DNA of 64,000 bases. It comes from Calonectria ilicicola. Lineage: Eukaryota; Ascomycota; Sordariomycetes; Hypocreales; Nectriaceae. Every line of letters begins with the position of its first letter. Position 1 is the first letter of the stretch. The notes under the pieces are model-generated. The model saw only the letters and a program-made list of their open reading frames with translations. It was not told the origin of the DNA and did no database searches. Shown here one piece after another: positions 23,556-35,400 of this stretch. The stretch is from the NCBI GenBank assembly GCA_020809705.1, contig CP085829.1:5394001-5458000 (forward strand), read 5' to 3'. The position numbers and the translations under genes were made by a program.

Positions 23556-26277
23556 TGAAAGATGGCGGGGAAAAGTAGAGGGGGTACAATCTTTCAGGGA
23601 TCGCACTCTAACTTCGGTCAGTTCAGGTCACATCGGCGGGTTGGGTATCGAGCCGCTAGAAGAAAGGCATAGCAGCCCAAGGAGCCCTGCGCCCACCCCT
23701 ACCCATCCATCTCCCATGTACACGGAAGTGAATGTGTGTGTGTGTCTTCACCCCCGGGTTGAAAAGGACAAGCACAAGTAGCCAATGGCGCCGGCGGATT
23801 CTGAAGTTGAAACTTGGTTTGGTGGGTTTCCCTCCCGTGCTCGGGGGGATGGCGCTTCCAGACAACCCGAGACGGACATATTTTGGGCGTGGCGTTTATC
23901 TAGGATGATGCCGCCCAAGTCAATGGTTGCATAGACTGGGCTAAAGGCGAAGTATTGATGGGGGTCAGGAGGATGAGGCTTTGGTGTTTTGGACGGGATG
24001 ATGAGCAGCGGACGTGGCCGACACAGTGTCATGCTGGCGGCTCTGGTGGTCTGGATTGGTGGAGATGGCATCTTTTGATAGCATTGGGCGGCTTTCGAGC
24101 AGGAGCGACGGCGAAGAAAAGAAGACCTGAGACATGGGGGTCTCCATCCTCCTCTCCCCGTCGTGCTCAGCCTACTACTTCATTGGAAGACAAAAAGCTG
24201 GGTCTCGCTCGCGACTTTGCTTTTGCCTTGTTGTGTTGTCCCGTCTAGAACAGAAGAAGAAAAAGAAAGGTTCTTTTTTGACTCGTTTACACCAAGTAAA
24301 GCAAGCGACCGTTTTCTGCTGTGGCTTGAAGACTTTTTTCGTTTCTTTTTCCATGTCTAAAGTTGTTGATGCCCAACAATCAATCAGTCACATAGCAACT
24401 GTGCAAGATTTGCAAACAACCGAACCCAGAATCATCTATTATTATCTGCCCTCCTTCTCTTTGTTATCTGCCTACCCATCTGGTAAGGTCAAGACGATCT
24501 ACATTCCGCTTCACACACGCACACACGCACGCACAAGACAGATCATTTCCGGGCTTGTTGTGCCATTCGACACTTGTCACCAACATTCACCCTGGCACAT
24601 CCTGCAACTACTCCGAGCCGGCCCGTCACAAGACCTTTCTTGCAGGGCACATCAAAGGCGCTGCCGTCATCATCACTGTGGCCGCCCTCGATCATAGGTT
24701 TTGTCGCGCGGTTCGATTTCGCCACGACGGACAACTCAACGGATAGACTGGAGGGTGGGACGTCATCGCCCACCTAGCCGAACAGCTCGGGTCTAAGACA
24801 ACAAACGGCACCGACATCTACACTGGGAAACGACTTTGCGGGGTCACTTGTCTTATCTATATATATATTTGGCTATTGGTGTTCTCTGCCAAGTCCAAGA
24901 CATCCATCGTCAGATCAGAGTTGCAGAGCCTCAGAGCAGCTCTCTGCCCAGATCTGACCGGTCACAGCTCTGTCAAGTTCCAGCTGGCCGGCTTAACGCT
25001 GAGGGCCCATCAGTCCTATTTCTTTGGGGACTCTTCTCCACCCACGAACCAGGCCAGTGCTTGTTCTCCGGTGCCTGTCTGGCTCCCATCGCCGCGGAAA
25101 GTCAGGTATCCACCTTCACCGAAGATAGACCCATTCAGCTCCAGGTTCGCTTCGGGTTTCAAGCTTTTCAACGGCAGCCGACGGACTGAGGTGCGTCACC
25201 CACTGAAGGTTGCCCCCCTGGTCTCGGCCAGCATCATCTTGCATCTCGCATCTTTTGTGCGCCGCAGAGGCAGGCCACTGAAAGCACAGGGCGAGCACAA
25301 GCCGATACAGTGACTCGCGGTGCATTGCACATCGCGGCTCTGGTCGCATATTTCAGCTGCAAAAGTCAGTTCATTACGGCTCGGATTTGATCAGCGACGG
25401 GGTTGCCACCCGGCTCAGCATTGGTTCATACAAGTCCCGTGCCTACCCAGACACAGGACAGGGAGGACCAAGGCTCAGACAGCACCGAACCACCTGCGCG
25501 CTTAGACAGCAGACCCTGGCCTCTGCTGACAGAAGTGACGTTGGTTAGGGTTGGTCAGTGAGATTGGGAACTCAATCGAACAATTGGCACTGACAGGTGC
25601 AAGTGCATGGCCTGGCCCACGTCATTGCATACGATCGTCATCGCCATTCCCATCGCGAGACTGGCCTGGTTTGGTCTTGATTCGGCCGCACTTCTCGGTT
25701 GCGACGTTAGCCCTTTTTTTCGACCCCAAATCGGGTTTTGCTGCCACAGGCACTGAAATAGAAATTTTGCTGTCACTGCTCCAAACCATCTTGGAACTAG
25801 ACAGGAGAAAGACGAAGAAGAAAAAACTTGCAACGACTGGGCATCCCGGTCTATATTTGCATACAACCTCCGTTGTTCATTTCAATTCACTATAATACTT
25901 TTTTTTCCTCCTTATCATTCTTGTTTTTCTCTTCTTCTTTCCCTCTCGCCACACCTCCCCAGAATTCGTTTCCTTCTCCCCCCAATTCTTTGACGTCTCC
26001 GCCCCCGTGGAATCCGTCAAACAAAGGAAGCCACTGCCCCGCCAAAACCGCCTTGCATCGCATCCCGGATCTAAGGCTGCCGAGTCGCACAACCACCACA
26101 CTCGCTCATTCATTCGCTCACCCACCTCTTGACTGGCTGGTTATTCGGTTGCCTTGTTCATTTGGTTCGCAACGGTTCGCACCGCTTATCAAAATCCCTT
26201 GATCCCGGGTACGAGAGCAGGCGTCTCACACACGTACGTTGCGACCCGCCCAGTACAGCAGATATTTCGTTTATCCG

Positions 26278-26310
26278 TCTGTCTGTCTGCCTGTCTGCCT
26301 GTCTGCCTGT
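26278..26310. repeat. CTGTCTGC tandem repeat in probable leader
   Basis: Four near-perfect tandem copies of an 8-bp CTGTCTGC/CTGTCTGT unit, located about 0.5 kb before the ATG at 26802. Confidence 0.8.
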
Positions 26311-26801
26311 ATCGCTCGCTGCGCTCGACTGATCGCATCCGCCAAGCCGACACCCCACCAGGCCTGGCCGTCCCATATCCAGTGCAAAGTCGGCTTGCAA
26401 CGACTACCCCGCGATCGAACCGCCCAGTGTTGGTTCCGATACCTTTGATAAAATTGTGCTTACACCTATCAACGACCGGAGTTGGCCCCCTCCTCACGTG
26501 GCTTCGTTGGTTCCGACCAGCCGTTTGTCACTGTACACACACTCAAGCACTTTTTTGTCGTCATCCCACCATCGCCACAGCGCACCCCAGCTCAGGCCCA
26601 AACGCTCAACTCTCTCCCACAATCACCAGATCTCGTCCGGCGTTCGTGGCCGGTCATTTTTTTAACCGCCCTTTACCGTTTTGTCGCCTTAGTGACGTGG
26701 CGGCCGGCTCCGAGCAGTCCGCGTCGACTGCCTCCTTCAAACTATTGACGTCCAAAGTCTTCAACATCGGTGGAAATCCAAAACTCTTGACTATCGCAGC
26801 C

Positions 26802-29692
26802 ATGTCGGACCGCTACCACGGCCACTCCCACTCGGGACGGACTGCCACCATTAACCCTGCAAGGACCTCGCTCCCTGCCAGCATCGGCTACACTTCGCTG
26901 TATGCCGGTGATATGCACGTTATGCCCTCATCCGCCCGGCAGCCTGCTGCTGCTGGTGCTACCGCTGGTGCTGCTGCTGCCTCCGGGCCTGCCACACCCC
27001 GCGAATACGTTACTACCACCACTGCCTCCTCCTCTTCTTCCCCCTCAACCACTACCCGGACCTACGCCGTGACTCAGGATCCTCGCTCTCAGCGACCCAC
27101 GACCCGAGACGTCACCCGTGGTCATCGCTCATCAACCCTTGATTCAGCAAGTGGTCGTCCGCCCGTCATCATCATGACAACCCAAAAAGATCGCCCCAAC
27201 GGCGTTTCTTCCCATTCTTCCAACGCTCGCTCCAACAGTCCAATCCGGGACGATTTCAGGGCCAGCGAGGGGCAGCTATTCTCGCAGCCTGCCTCATCCA
27301 TACGTTCCCGCAGCACTGCTCGTCCTTACAGTGAACACTACGATAACGACGACTTTGCTCGCATTAGAGACCGCCTCGACAGCCAGGCCCAGGCCGAAGC
27401 TTATCGCAGCACTCGCCCCTCTGTAGTCTACCCCAGCAACCCTCGCCATAGCTCGGCCACCATCGACTATGGCGACGATGGATACATGTACACCAATGCT
27501 GGGGAGCTAGTTCGTTATGATCTTGACCACCCCCAAACATCTCGGTCCCAAAAGCGCCAGAGCTTCGACCGCGAATACTATCGCCCTAATATAAACTATA
27601 ATGCTGATCAGCGAACTCTCAACGTTAACACGGGCCCCGATCAGGGCCGCAATTATATCACCACCACCCGCCAGCTTGAAACCCGCGGAGGTCCCCCTCC
27701 CAGCACTCGAGGATTCGACAAGATCCCTCGGGCATATGAGACCCCTCGCGATGCTCCACCTTTTGCTCAAGCAATCCCAGATGCGGTTTCAACAGCCAAG
27801 CCTGTAATTTCTACCACCACCGAGGGAAGACGTCTCAGCAATGAGGGGCGACGACCTAGACCCGTCTCCCTTTACCAAGAGGCGACTCCCCGATCACAGC
27901 ACCATGATGACTACTACCGCACCCTTGAGGACGACAAGATGGTGCGGGAGCAGCGCGACCAACGCGAACTTCGCCAGCAGGCGGTTGAACCGGAAGTTCA
28001 AGCCGCAGCTCTCACGTATGAGCCGCAGACGTATGATTCACAGTCATACGAAGCTCAAACTTATGAAACCCAACCCCTATACTTCCATGATGATAGGGTG
28101 GCAACTCGTGGTTTCGGCATCAGAACAGATACTGTTGATGACCATGACTACCGAAGGGACTCATACAGGGTCGATGAGCCCAAGAGGCGTTCAGACGAAG
28201 ACGTCTCTCGTGACCATGAATTAGACTATAACGAGCGACGACGCAGCCGCACTGATTTAGGTGACTCCCGTCGCGAGAGACGTGGTAGCAAGAGAGCCGA
28301 TGAGGAAGGAGAAAAAGCACGCTCTCGGTTCCGTGATAAAATCACATCAGGTCTCGGTATTGCTGCTGTCGCTGTTGGCATCACTCCCTTGTCTAAGAGC
28401 AACGACAAGCCTTCTAAAGAAGAACCAAAAGCTCGACGAGGTTCTGATGATGACCGCGAGCCAAGGCGAGACAGTGATCGTGACCGATCAAGATCGTCTA
28501 GAGACCGATCCCGAATCCGGGATTATGACAGAAACCGCTCCCGCTCCAGGGATGCCTCCGAAACCAAGAGACTGAGCCGAACTGACTCTCGAAACGAGTC
28601 TCGAAGGAACGGCGAGGCCGTCATCTCGGCATCCGACTCTGATGAGGGTAAAAAGACAACCACCCGACGTCTCCGCAGCTCCAGTGTATTTGATCCCAAC
28701 GATGCCGCTGAACTCAAGCACCTCCAGGAGCAGCTTGCTGCCCTGAAGACTGCAGAACCTGAAAAGGAGAGACCGGTTGTAGTTGAAACCAAGGTCCGTT
28801 CACGATCACCTTCTCCAGCGAGAGAGACCAGGTCTTCGAGGGACTCGTGGTCCCCTCCTGAATCCAGATCTACCAAGGAAGCAAAGTCCCCGACAGAATC
28901 TAAGCCCGCAAGGGAATCTTCCCCCGCGGAGTCCAAGCCCACTCGGGCATCTGCATCTACGACACCTGCCTCTTCTCCTGGAGAAGAAACTCGTGGTCGC
29001 GAACTTACCGTGGCCGCTCCCGAGGAGAAGCAAGTCCGCGTCGTCTCCCCTCCTCGTGATAAGAAGGACGAAAAACCTTTGAAGGGAATTCTCAAGGCCC
29101 CAAAGGTTAGCTTTCCAGAGGATCCCAACCCCCTCCGCGAAGGTGTTGCGCCTCACAAGGAAGACAAGAAGATGAAGGAAGTGCCAGCCGGTGCCAAATG
29201 GACCAAGATCAGTCGCAAGGTTGTAAACCCCGAGGCCTTGACAATCGGCAAGGAGAGGTTCGAGGTGCGTGACGACTTTGTCATTGTCCTTCGAGTCCTC
29301 AGCAAAGAAGAGATCCAGGCATACGCCTCGGCAACTCAGGTTCTACGAGGTAAGTGGTTGCATTTCATTCACATTTGTTGCAAATATAATACATCTATGC
29401 ATTTACAAGCATGCTAACTAATAATACAGAACGCCGTCGCTATGAAGAAGACGATCGTGAGCGTGAACGTGAGCGTGAGCGTGATCAGGATAGAGATCGC
29501 GAAAAGGAAGACGACCGGCGAAAGCATCGTCACCGCCGTCATGATGAAGATACTAAAGATCGCGAGCGCGACCGTGACAGAGACAGAGACAGAGATAGAG
29601 ACAGGGGAAACGATCGTGATCGCGAACGGCGCCGGCGTCACAGGGACGAGGATGACCAGGAGCACCACCATCATCACCGCCATCACTACTGA
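26802..29692 (+). CDS. Disordered fungal protein with C-terminal DUF8035-like region
   Basis: Predicted 936-aa protein from exons 26802-29349 and 29430-29692, with an 80-nt intron (GTAAGT, branch GCTAAC, acceptor TACAG). Most of the chain is low-complexity, rich in Ser, Arg, Asp and Pro. Notable parts: a Tyr-Gln repeat at about 406-428 (YEPQTYDSQSYEAQTY), a single apolar stretch at 514-529 (ITSGLGIAAVAVGITP), a predicted helix at about 640-660 (DAAELKHLQEQLAAL), and a compact region at about 795-855 (GAKWTKISRKVVNPEAL, RFEVRDDFVIVLRVLSKEEI). I attribute that compact region to the fungal domain DUF8035 from memory, with moderate confidence. The second exon encodes an RE/RD/DR-rich tail ending in a His run. 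Function is unknown. The ATG was chosen as the first in the frame. Confidence 0.85.
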
Positions 29693-29912
29693 TTTCAGAA
29701 ACAGAAAATTGTTTGACTTGACATTGAGTCGAAAACATGTATTTGCAGGCTTCAGGCATTTCAAGTGGCAGGATAAGCGATTCATTTGGGTGATTTTATT
29801 TGGCCATCTCATATCTATTCTATTATATTCTATTCTGATTTTTGTATTTACGATTATGTGTAAGACGGACAAACTGGCGAGGCATTATGGATATACAAAA
29901 AACATAGTACAA

Positions 29913-29918
29913 ATAAAA
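29913..29918 (+). terminator. Candidate poly(A) signal of DUF8035 gene
   Basis: AATAAA hexamer 221 bp after the stop codon at 29692. Fungal poly(A) signals are degenerate, so this is only a candidate. Confidence 0.3.
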
Positions 29919-30470
29919 CGGGGTGTTGAGAGGGACTCAGATTGTTGCAAGTAAGCTGTGGTGATGAATATGCTGCATGTTTTTTTCTGACTTGGTGTAA
30001 CATGCAGCAAGACACAGCTGGGTGCCAAGGTTGATTTTCATAGAACGGACCGAAAAGCATGAGGTTTCGTATAGGCATAGCCACGTCATGATCATCGCTC
30101 AGCGACCTTCTTGTTGTCAAATAGTTGCACATCGATTGGTAATGACTCATGTACACACAAGCATGCACGCATCTCGATGATGAGATCATGTGTCCTTTTT
30201 TTGTTTCTTTTTTTTCTTAGTCGCATTTCTCCTATTCTGTTTTACTTGCTTTTTTTTTAATCTGCATTCTGTGTTTCGCGAAAGACAAAAAAATGAAAAC
30301 CAAAAAAAAATTGAAGTGAAAACCACATTTGCCGTCCTACTCCGTGTGCGACAACTCGAAATGATACCGGGTACCAGGGAACGCTTCCCTTTCTTCTTCT
30401 TCCCCCCTCCCCCCTTCTTCCTAGGTCAGGGATTGTATGCCCCAGATTGAGGGAGGGCGCGCCCGACGAC

Positions 30471-30508
30471 GGGGGGTGAGAAGGGGGGGAAGAGGTATGG
30501 GAGGGGGG
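30471..30508 (+). other. G-rich tract, quadruplex candidate
   Basis: Four G runs (6, 7, 3 and 6 G) separated by loops of 6, 9 and 1 nt on the plus strand. A second G-rich tract with an 11-G run lies at 30663-30689. Confidence 0.5.
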
Positions 30509-30992
30509 AAGGACAGGAGATGCAGGTGGTAGTGATGGTGAGGGCAGGGCAGGGCAGAGCAGAGCAGGGGGAGGAGAGAAACGAGTTTGCGGGTGCCCAG
30601 CAGCAAGTCGCAGCAGTAGCAGCATGTATGCGTGATGCGAGTGTCACGTCACATATCATTTTGGAGGGGGGCGTAGGAGGGGGGGGGGGCGTGAGTGAGG
30701 CGGAAGAAAAGAAAAGAAAGGAAAAACAAAGGCAAAGGAAGAAGCATACATACAACACACACATACATACATACACATCCATCCACATCACACATTACAC
30801 ATGCCGGCTTGTCCTTGTGCAGCCCTGTCTGACGGGATCGGCAGACTGCTCAGGCATGCAAATGCAGGTCGAACCGGACATTTTTACTTGGCAGTGAGAT
30901 GCGAGATGGTGTTTTGTTTTTTCCTTGGTTTGCAGCAAGCAGGCATCATTCTTCTGTGACGCCCCAACATGTATGTACGCATGTATCCTAGA

Positions 30993-31012
30993 TGTGTGTG
31001 TGTGTGTGTGTG
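30993..31012. repeat. (TG)10 microsatellite
   Basis: Ten uninterrupted TG units preceded by ATGTATGTACGCATGTAT, followed at 31037 by a (T)19 tract. Confidence 0.9.
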
Positions 31013-32241
31013 CTGTATGTTCCCTTTTCTCTTTTCTTTTTTTTTTTTTTTTTTTGGTGGAACGCGCGGTAAGAAAAGGCATTGGCTTGTTCCTCTGTGG
31101 TTCGTAACACCAAAGCTATTGATAGAAGCACCACGGGCGAGCATGTGTCCCTCTTCTTTGCCTTGCAATGCGAAATCCTCTGCTTCCATTCACGGTGTCT
31201 TGCATTCCAGCTGGTACAGGGTAGGACCACTCTCTCCACTCTCCAACTTGTGCACCAAATTCTCACCACCACCATCATCATCAGTCAAATCATACAAGCC
31301 GAAAAAAAGAAAAGAAAAAAAAAAACCTCCCCCTCCTCTACAGCTTGCGCTCAATGCACCTGCTCCCGAGGCACGTCACACGCACGTTCCCTTCCTTGCC
31401 CGCACCGCATCATCCGGAATGGATTTCGTTTCAACAGCCTGTGCTTCCGGCCTCGGCGTTAAAGCGAAAGCGAACAAGTCCAGTCCAATACATCTCCATC
31501 CATATTTAAAAATGCCTTCCTTCATCGCATACGCCGAAGCCAATCATAATAATCAACTGCCCTCAAGGCCAAACCCGCCGTCCCTCACTCCGCCTGCCCT
31601 ATCGTCATTACCCCTCCTTTGCTTCCGTCTAGCCCATCTATCCTAAACCGCCCAGACGTCACATGAGCCCGTCGCACAAGCCCATTCTTCTTTGCGTGCT
31701 ACACACTACCTAGTAACCGCTAAACCACCACACAGACATTTCTTCATCCCCCACTCGCTTCCTCCGCACTACCTTCTTTTCTCTTATCGAAAGAAGGCTA
31801 ATTGATAATTAAACGCTAACAGCGTGTGCACGATCCGCAATGTCTGTTCGAGAATGCAACCGTGCTTGTTCCATGGCGCTGTGGTCCATGTATCACGGGC
31901 ACGTCCGGTCTTGTTAATACGTCTATGCAGATAGATGCGCGTCTGCCCAGTCGTGCGAGTGGGTTTCGTGCATAACTTGGAGCGGGAGAGAGCAATCTCA
32001 TCCCGCCAATGGTATAGGCGAAACCATCATTTGCACAGAGGGGCGTACCAGGAGATGCGACCTTTCGTCTCAACTTTCATCTCCTTGTATTGTTTTCGTA
32101 TTATCTCGCCTTTGCCGCTGCAACGCTTACACTCGTACTCGCTTGGGACCCCATCATTTCCCATTGTTTCTACTGCTCCTCCGGCTCCGTTACACATATT
32201 GCTACATATGCGTGTGCACTTTGACCAGACCTACCTCCACA

Positions 32242-32252
32242 CATACATACAT

Positions 32253-32294
<42 letters not shown>

Positions 32295-32307
32295 ACATAC
32301 ATACATA
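32242..32307. repeat. (ACAT)n-(AC)17-(ACAT)n compound microsatellite
   Basis: An AC dinucleotide tract of about 34 bp (32259-32292) flanked on both sides by ACATACATACATA tetranucleotide repeats. Confidence 0.9.
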
Positions 32308-32431
32308 GGCGCACGCCCCCCTTCTGTCTCTCCGTGGCTGCAGCGGGAATGGTGCCATTGCTGGCACCGCTTTGCGACGTTGCTGCGACGGCGCCTCGTT
32401 CTTCGGAGGGAGTGAAGCCGTACGCTAGTCT

Positions 32432-32444
32432 CGCGCGCGCGCGC
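32432..32444. repeat. CG dinucleotide run
   Basis: Alternating CGCGCGCGCGCGC, 140 bp after the AC tract; alternating purine-pyrimidine DNA of this kind can adopt Z-form. Confidence 0.8.
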
Positions 32445-35400
32445 CCGCGGGAATACGGGACTTATGCATTGTCAGTATCCGTACGGCGACTTACGTTATC
32501 TCAGGTCGTATTATGAACGCGTGTCGAGAATTTTTTAGCTTCAAAGTCTTGTCTTCCTTCGCGTGGGATGCAACCCGAGCTCCCCGTTGCCGATCAACTA
32601 TGCGAGTTTCATTAACGGAGGAGACAAGTTGACATTGCCTAGTCCTGTCAGCCTCGTTCTTGGCCCAATGGGGTAAAACACGCATCTCGTCGTCCGCTTA
32701 ATAAGGGCTGGATAATTTTCCTCTATCCAAGGATCATTTGCCGTGCCACAATTGCAGTGACTGGCTTCGTCCCCAAGTTTCAGAATCGACACAAGACAAT
32801 TTGCCAAAGCCACATCCCCCCCCAAGCGGGGACTCACAGGCGCCGTGAAGAAGTACAGGGGTCCAATGCCAAGTTTCCCACATGGCTGCTTTTGAACCAA
32901 CTCGCCGTCCAGGGCTAATGGATGCTCTATTTCCCTCTTTAGCAATTCGCAGATACGCAGGCTGGCTCTTGGCGCATTCATTCAACCAAATGTCAAGGAG
33001 CCGCTTGCCTCATCCCCAACGCCGTAGTTATGTGGCGTCCCCCCTCCTTCACTTCAAGATCCACCATCCATTGCCGAGAAGCGTGGCTTGAGGAATGCGA
33101 TCCGGCCTTGGACCCAAGAACCAAAGTCGGCAAAGTGCCATGTCTCAGTCGCTGTTGAGCGTTGCGGGACGGTTCCGCAGCCGACCGTCGTTGGCCAGCG
33201 CCAGCGCGCGCTTCCAACACTTCTCCCAAGGCTGAACGCCTCACCAGACACCAAGAATCTTCACTCCGCGGAAGAGAGTGAGACTATGAATCAAAAGCAA
33301 TTCATTCACCCCAAAATCTCCAAGCTAGTCAGTCATGTTACTCCAATCGGCGGTGTGGTGCTGCTGAGTTGTACATTGCTCTCCTATTGGAACGCTGTGC
33401 ACTGCTCCTCTCAAAACCCGCTTCTTGTTCTAAAAGCTTAAAAAACCGTGACCAAGCCTTGAAAAGCCCCAGAGGCAGCGAGCGCCCTGGGCCCCTCACC
33501 CATGACTGCTGCAGCGACATCTCCGCAGATCTGACTGTCCATACAGACGGGTCCATGACTTGGGCTCAGAGCGAGGTTGCCACATGGCTTCAAAGTTGAC
33601 CATGCTTTCTTCTTTGGGAGGGTCCGGGAATGAGACATGGCGTGGGCTAGCCGGCCGCCTCTTCACCCCCATTCTTTTGCGTCTTGTCTCGCTCAAAGCT
33701 TTGAGACAGTGGACTCAAGCCTCAGAAGCGGGCTGAAGATTTAGCCTCGCGCCTCCTCTATCGGCAAAGATGGGGCTGCGAGAGCGGAGAACATCACAAC
33801 CGCCTCACGGAATTCCTGAGAGAGTTAGCAAGAGAAATCAACACAAGCTCGTACCGCGGAATATCACTCAGAAGCCATGGCGCGCCCTCTGCCCAACTCA
33901 GATTCATTTATCCGAAGTCGATGAGTAGCGTTGGTGGAGCGGCTTTCCCCCAAGCCATTAGCCGTTAGTTTCTAAGTTAGCAAGAGACATTTGTCCAAGA
34001 CTTGTCTTGAACTCCCAAGGCAAACAAAACTACTCCATGGGATTTCGTCCATTAGCAGCGCCATGAATGAAGACTAAGACAGCGCGTGTCAAATTTGACA
34101 TGTCTGTCAACTTGTCTAAATTGGGGTCCGGCTTGATCCACTGGTGAGCGTCCGTGACACAAAATTCAACCCTCGCCAGGTCGCTTAGCGGTAATTGAAC
34201 CAGACCCAGCCATAGCCACAGATCGTCACATTCATGTACAAAGAATGGCATAGTGAAAAATAGAGAAGCCAGACACCCGTCGATGCCTAAAGACGCGGGC
34301 GCGGGCTACCAGAAAGTCAGATGTGGTACCGGGCAACTCGGGCGTCTTGCAGCCTCGGTGGCTGGACCGGTCGGATTGCTCCTCCAGCGATCCGGTCGCG
34401 CAGGAGACTGACCTGAATGGCCAACACGGTAAAGGTACCAAAAAAAGCAAGCTCTCGAAGGATCTTCGGCTCAAGACTCCAAATTCAAAGCCTTTCAATA
34501 ACTGTGGGCCCTTCATGTAAGCGTGGCCTGCTTTTTTCTTCCGCATATAGGGACCCTAGTCGATATTAGACTCCCCTTGGCACTGACCAGTCTTGTCCCC
34601 TCTCGTACGGGGAACTCCGTACTCGAGATTAGATGGGCAACCAGTACGATGCTGTGTGGAGTGTTGCACCCACCGGACACACCCCCCATCACTTTCATCA
34701 ACGACATTGATGATATCGAAACGAACAAGTCCCAAACCTACAATGCGTCGGCAAACCGTTCCCCTGCCCAATGCGCCGTTAGTACGGTACGTCATGAGGT
34801 GGTGACAGGCGATAATCGCCCTGTTCAATTCTTCGAGAGTCTGCAGTTCAGATCCACTCGTTACATGCAACCAAACGCTGGTCTTGTAGCCTTTGCGAGG
34901 AGTGTCTCACTTTTTTGGTTTGTGTAATTCAGTAGCCTGGAGAATATCCTTGTGTGAATAGACGCGTTAGACGCAAGATGGACAAGGGCTGGGAGGTGCA
35001 CGACGAACGCTGGTGAAGTTTGGGAGCAGGCATCATGGCTGGCAGAGTGACTCCCCAGTGAGCGTCCCGATTTTGCTTTGTCGGGGGTACGAGGGCTAAC
35101 GCCAAATCCCCGACGCGACCAGGACTTGGTCTTCACGCTCCATCTGCCTGGGAGACACCAGCAGGGATGGCAATAAGGATGGTGAAGAGCCCTGAATGGG
35201 GTACAAGGGAGGGTGGAGGGACTGTGCATCAGCCTCTCACACCCTGCAGTTGACAACTTGTGCATTGCGATGCAGACAACTTCAACGACACCTCATCACC
35301 AGACTACACACAACACTCGTCGACCAAAAATGGAGGCACGAGAAACAAACACTAAAACCTCCTTGCGCATAAGCGAATGTCCAAGACGGAGATGAGCAAA

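Larger units (their letters stand above)
21368..26801. other. 5.4-kb intergenic region
   Basis: No convincing gene on either strand; frames are short and rich in the residues expected from non-coding DNA. It contains an AT-rich island at 23461-23555, a short TG run near 23734, (T)9 tracts, and a long CT-rich probable leader of the next gene (about 25880-26800) with a CTGTCTGC repeat at 26278-26310. The frame of the downstream protein is open back to 26154 but has no ATG before 26802. Confidence 0.5.

Noticed and set aside
24705..24730. B-box-like GGTTCGATTTC
   Set aside because: No matching A-box or cloverleaf upstream.
26154..26801. 216-codon in-frame extension of the DUF8035-like protein
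   Set aside because: No ATG in the frame before 26802 and the sequence is CT-rich leader with simple repeats.
34560..34700. Stretch resembling a reversed rRNA fragment (CCTCTCGTACGG)
   Set aside because: Similarity is limited to about ten bases; the flanks do not follow LSU rRNA or 5S rRNA.
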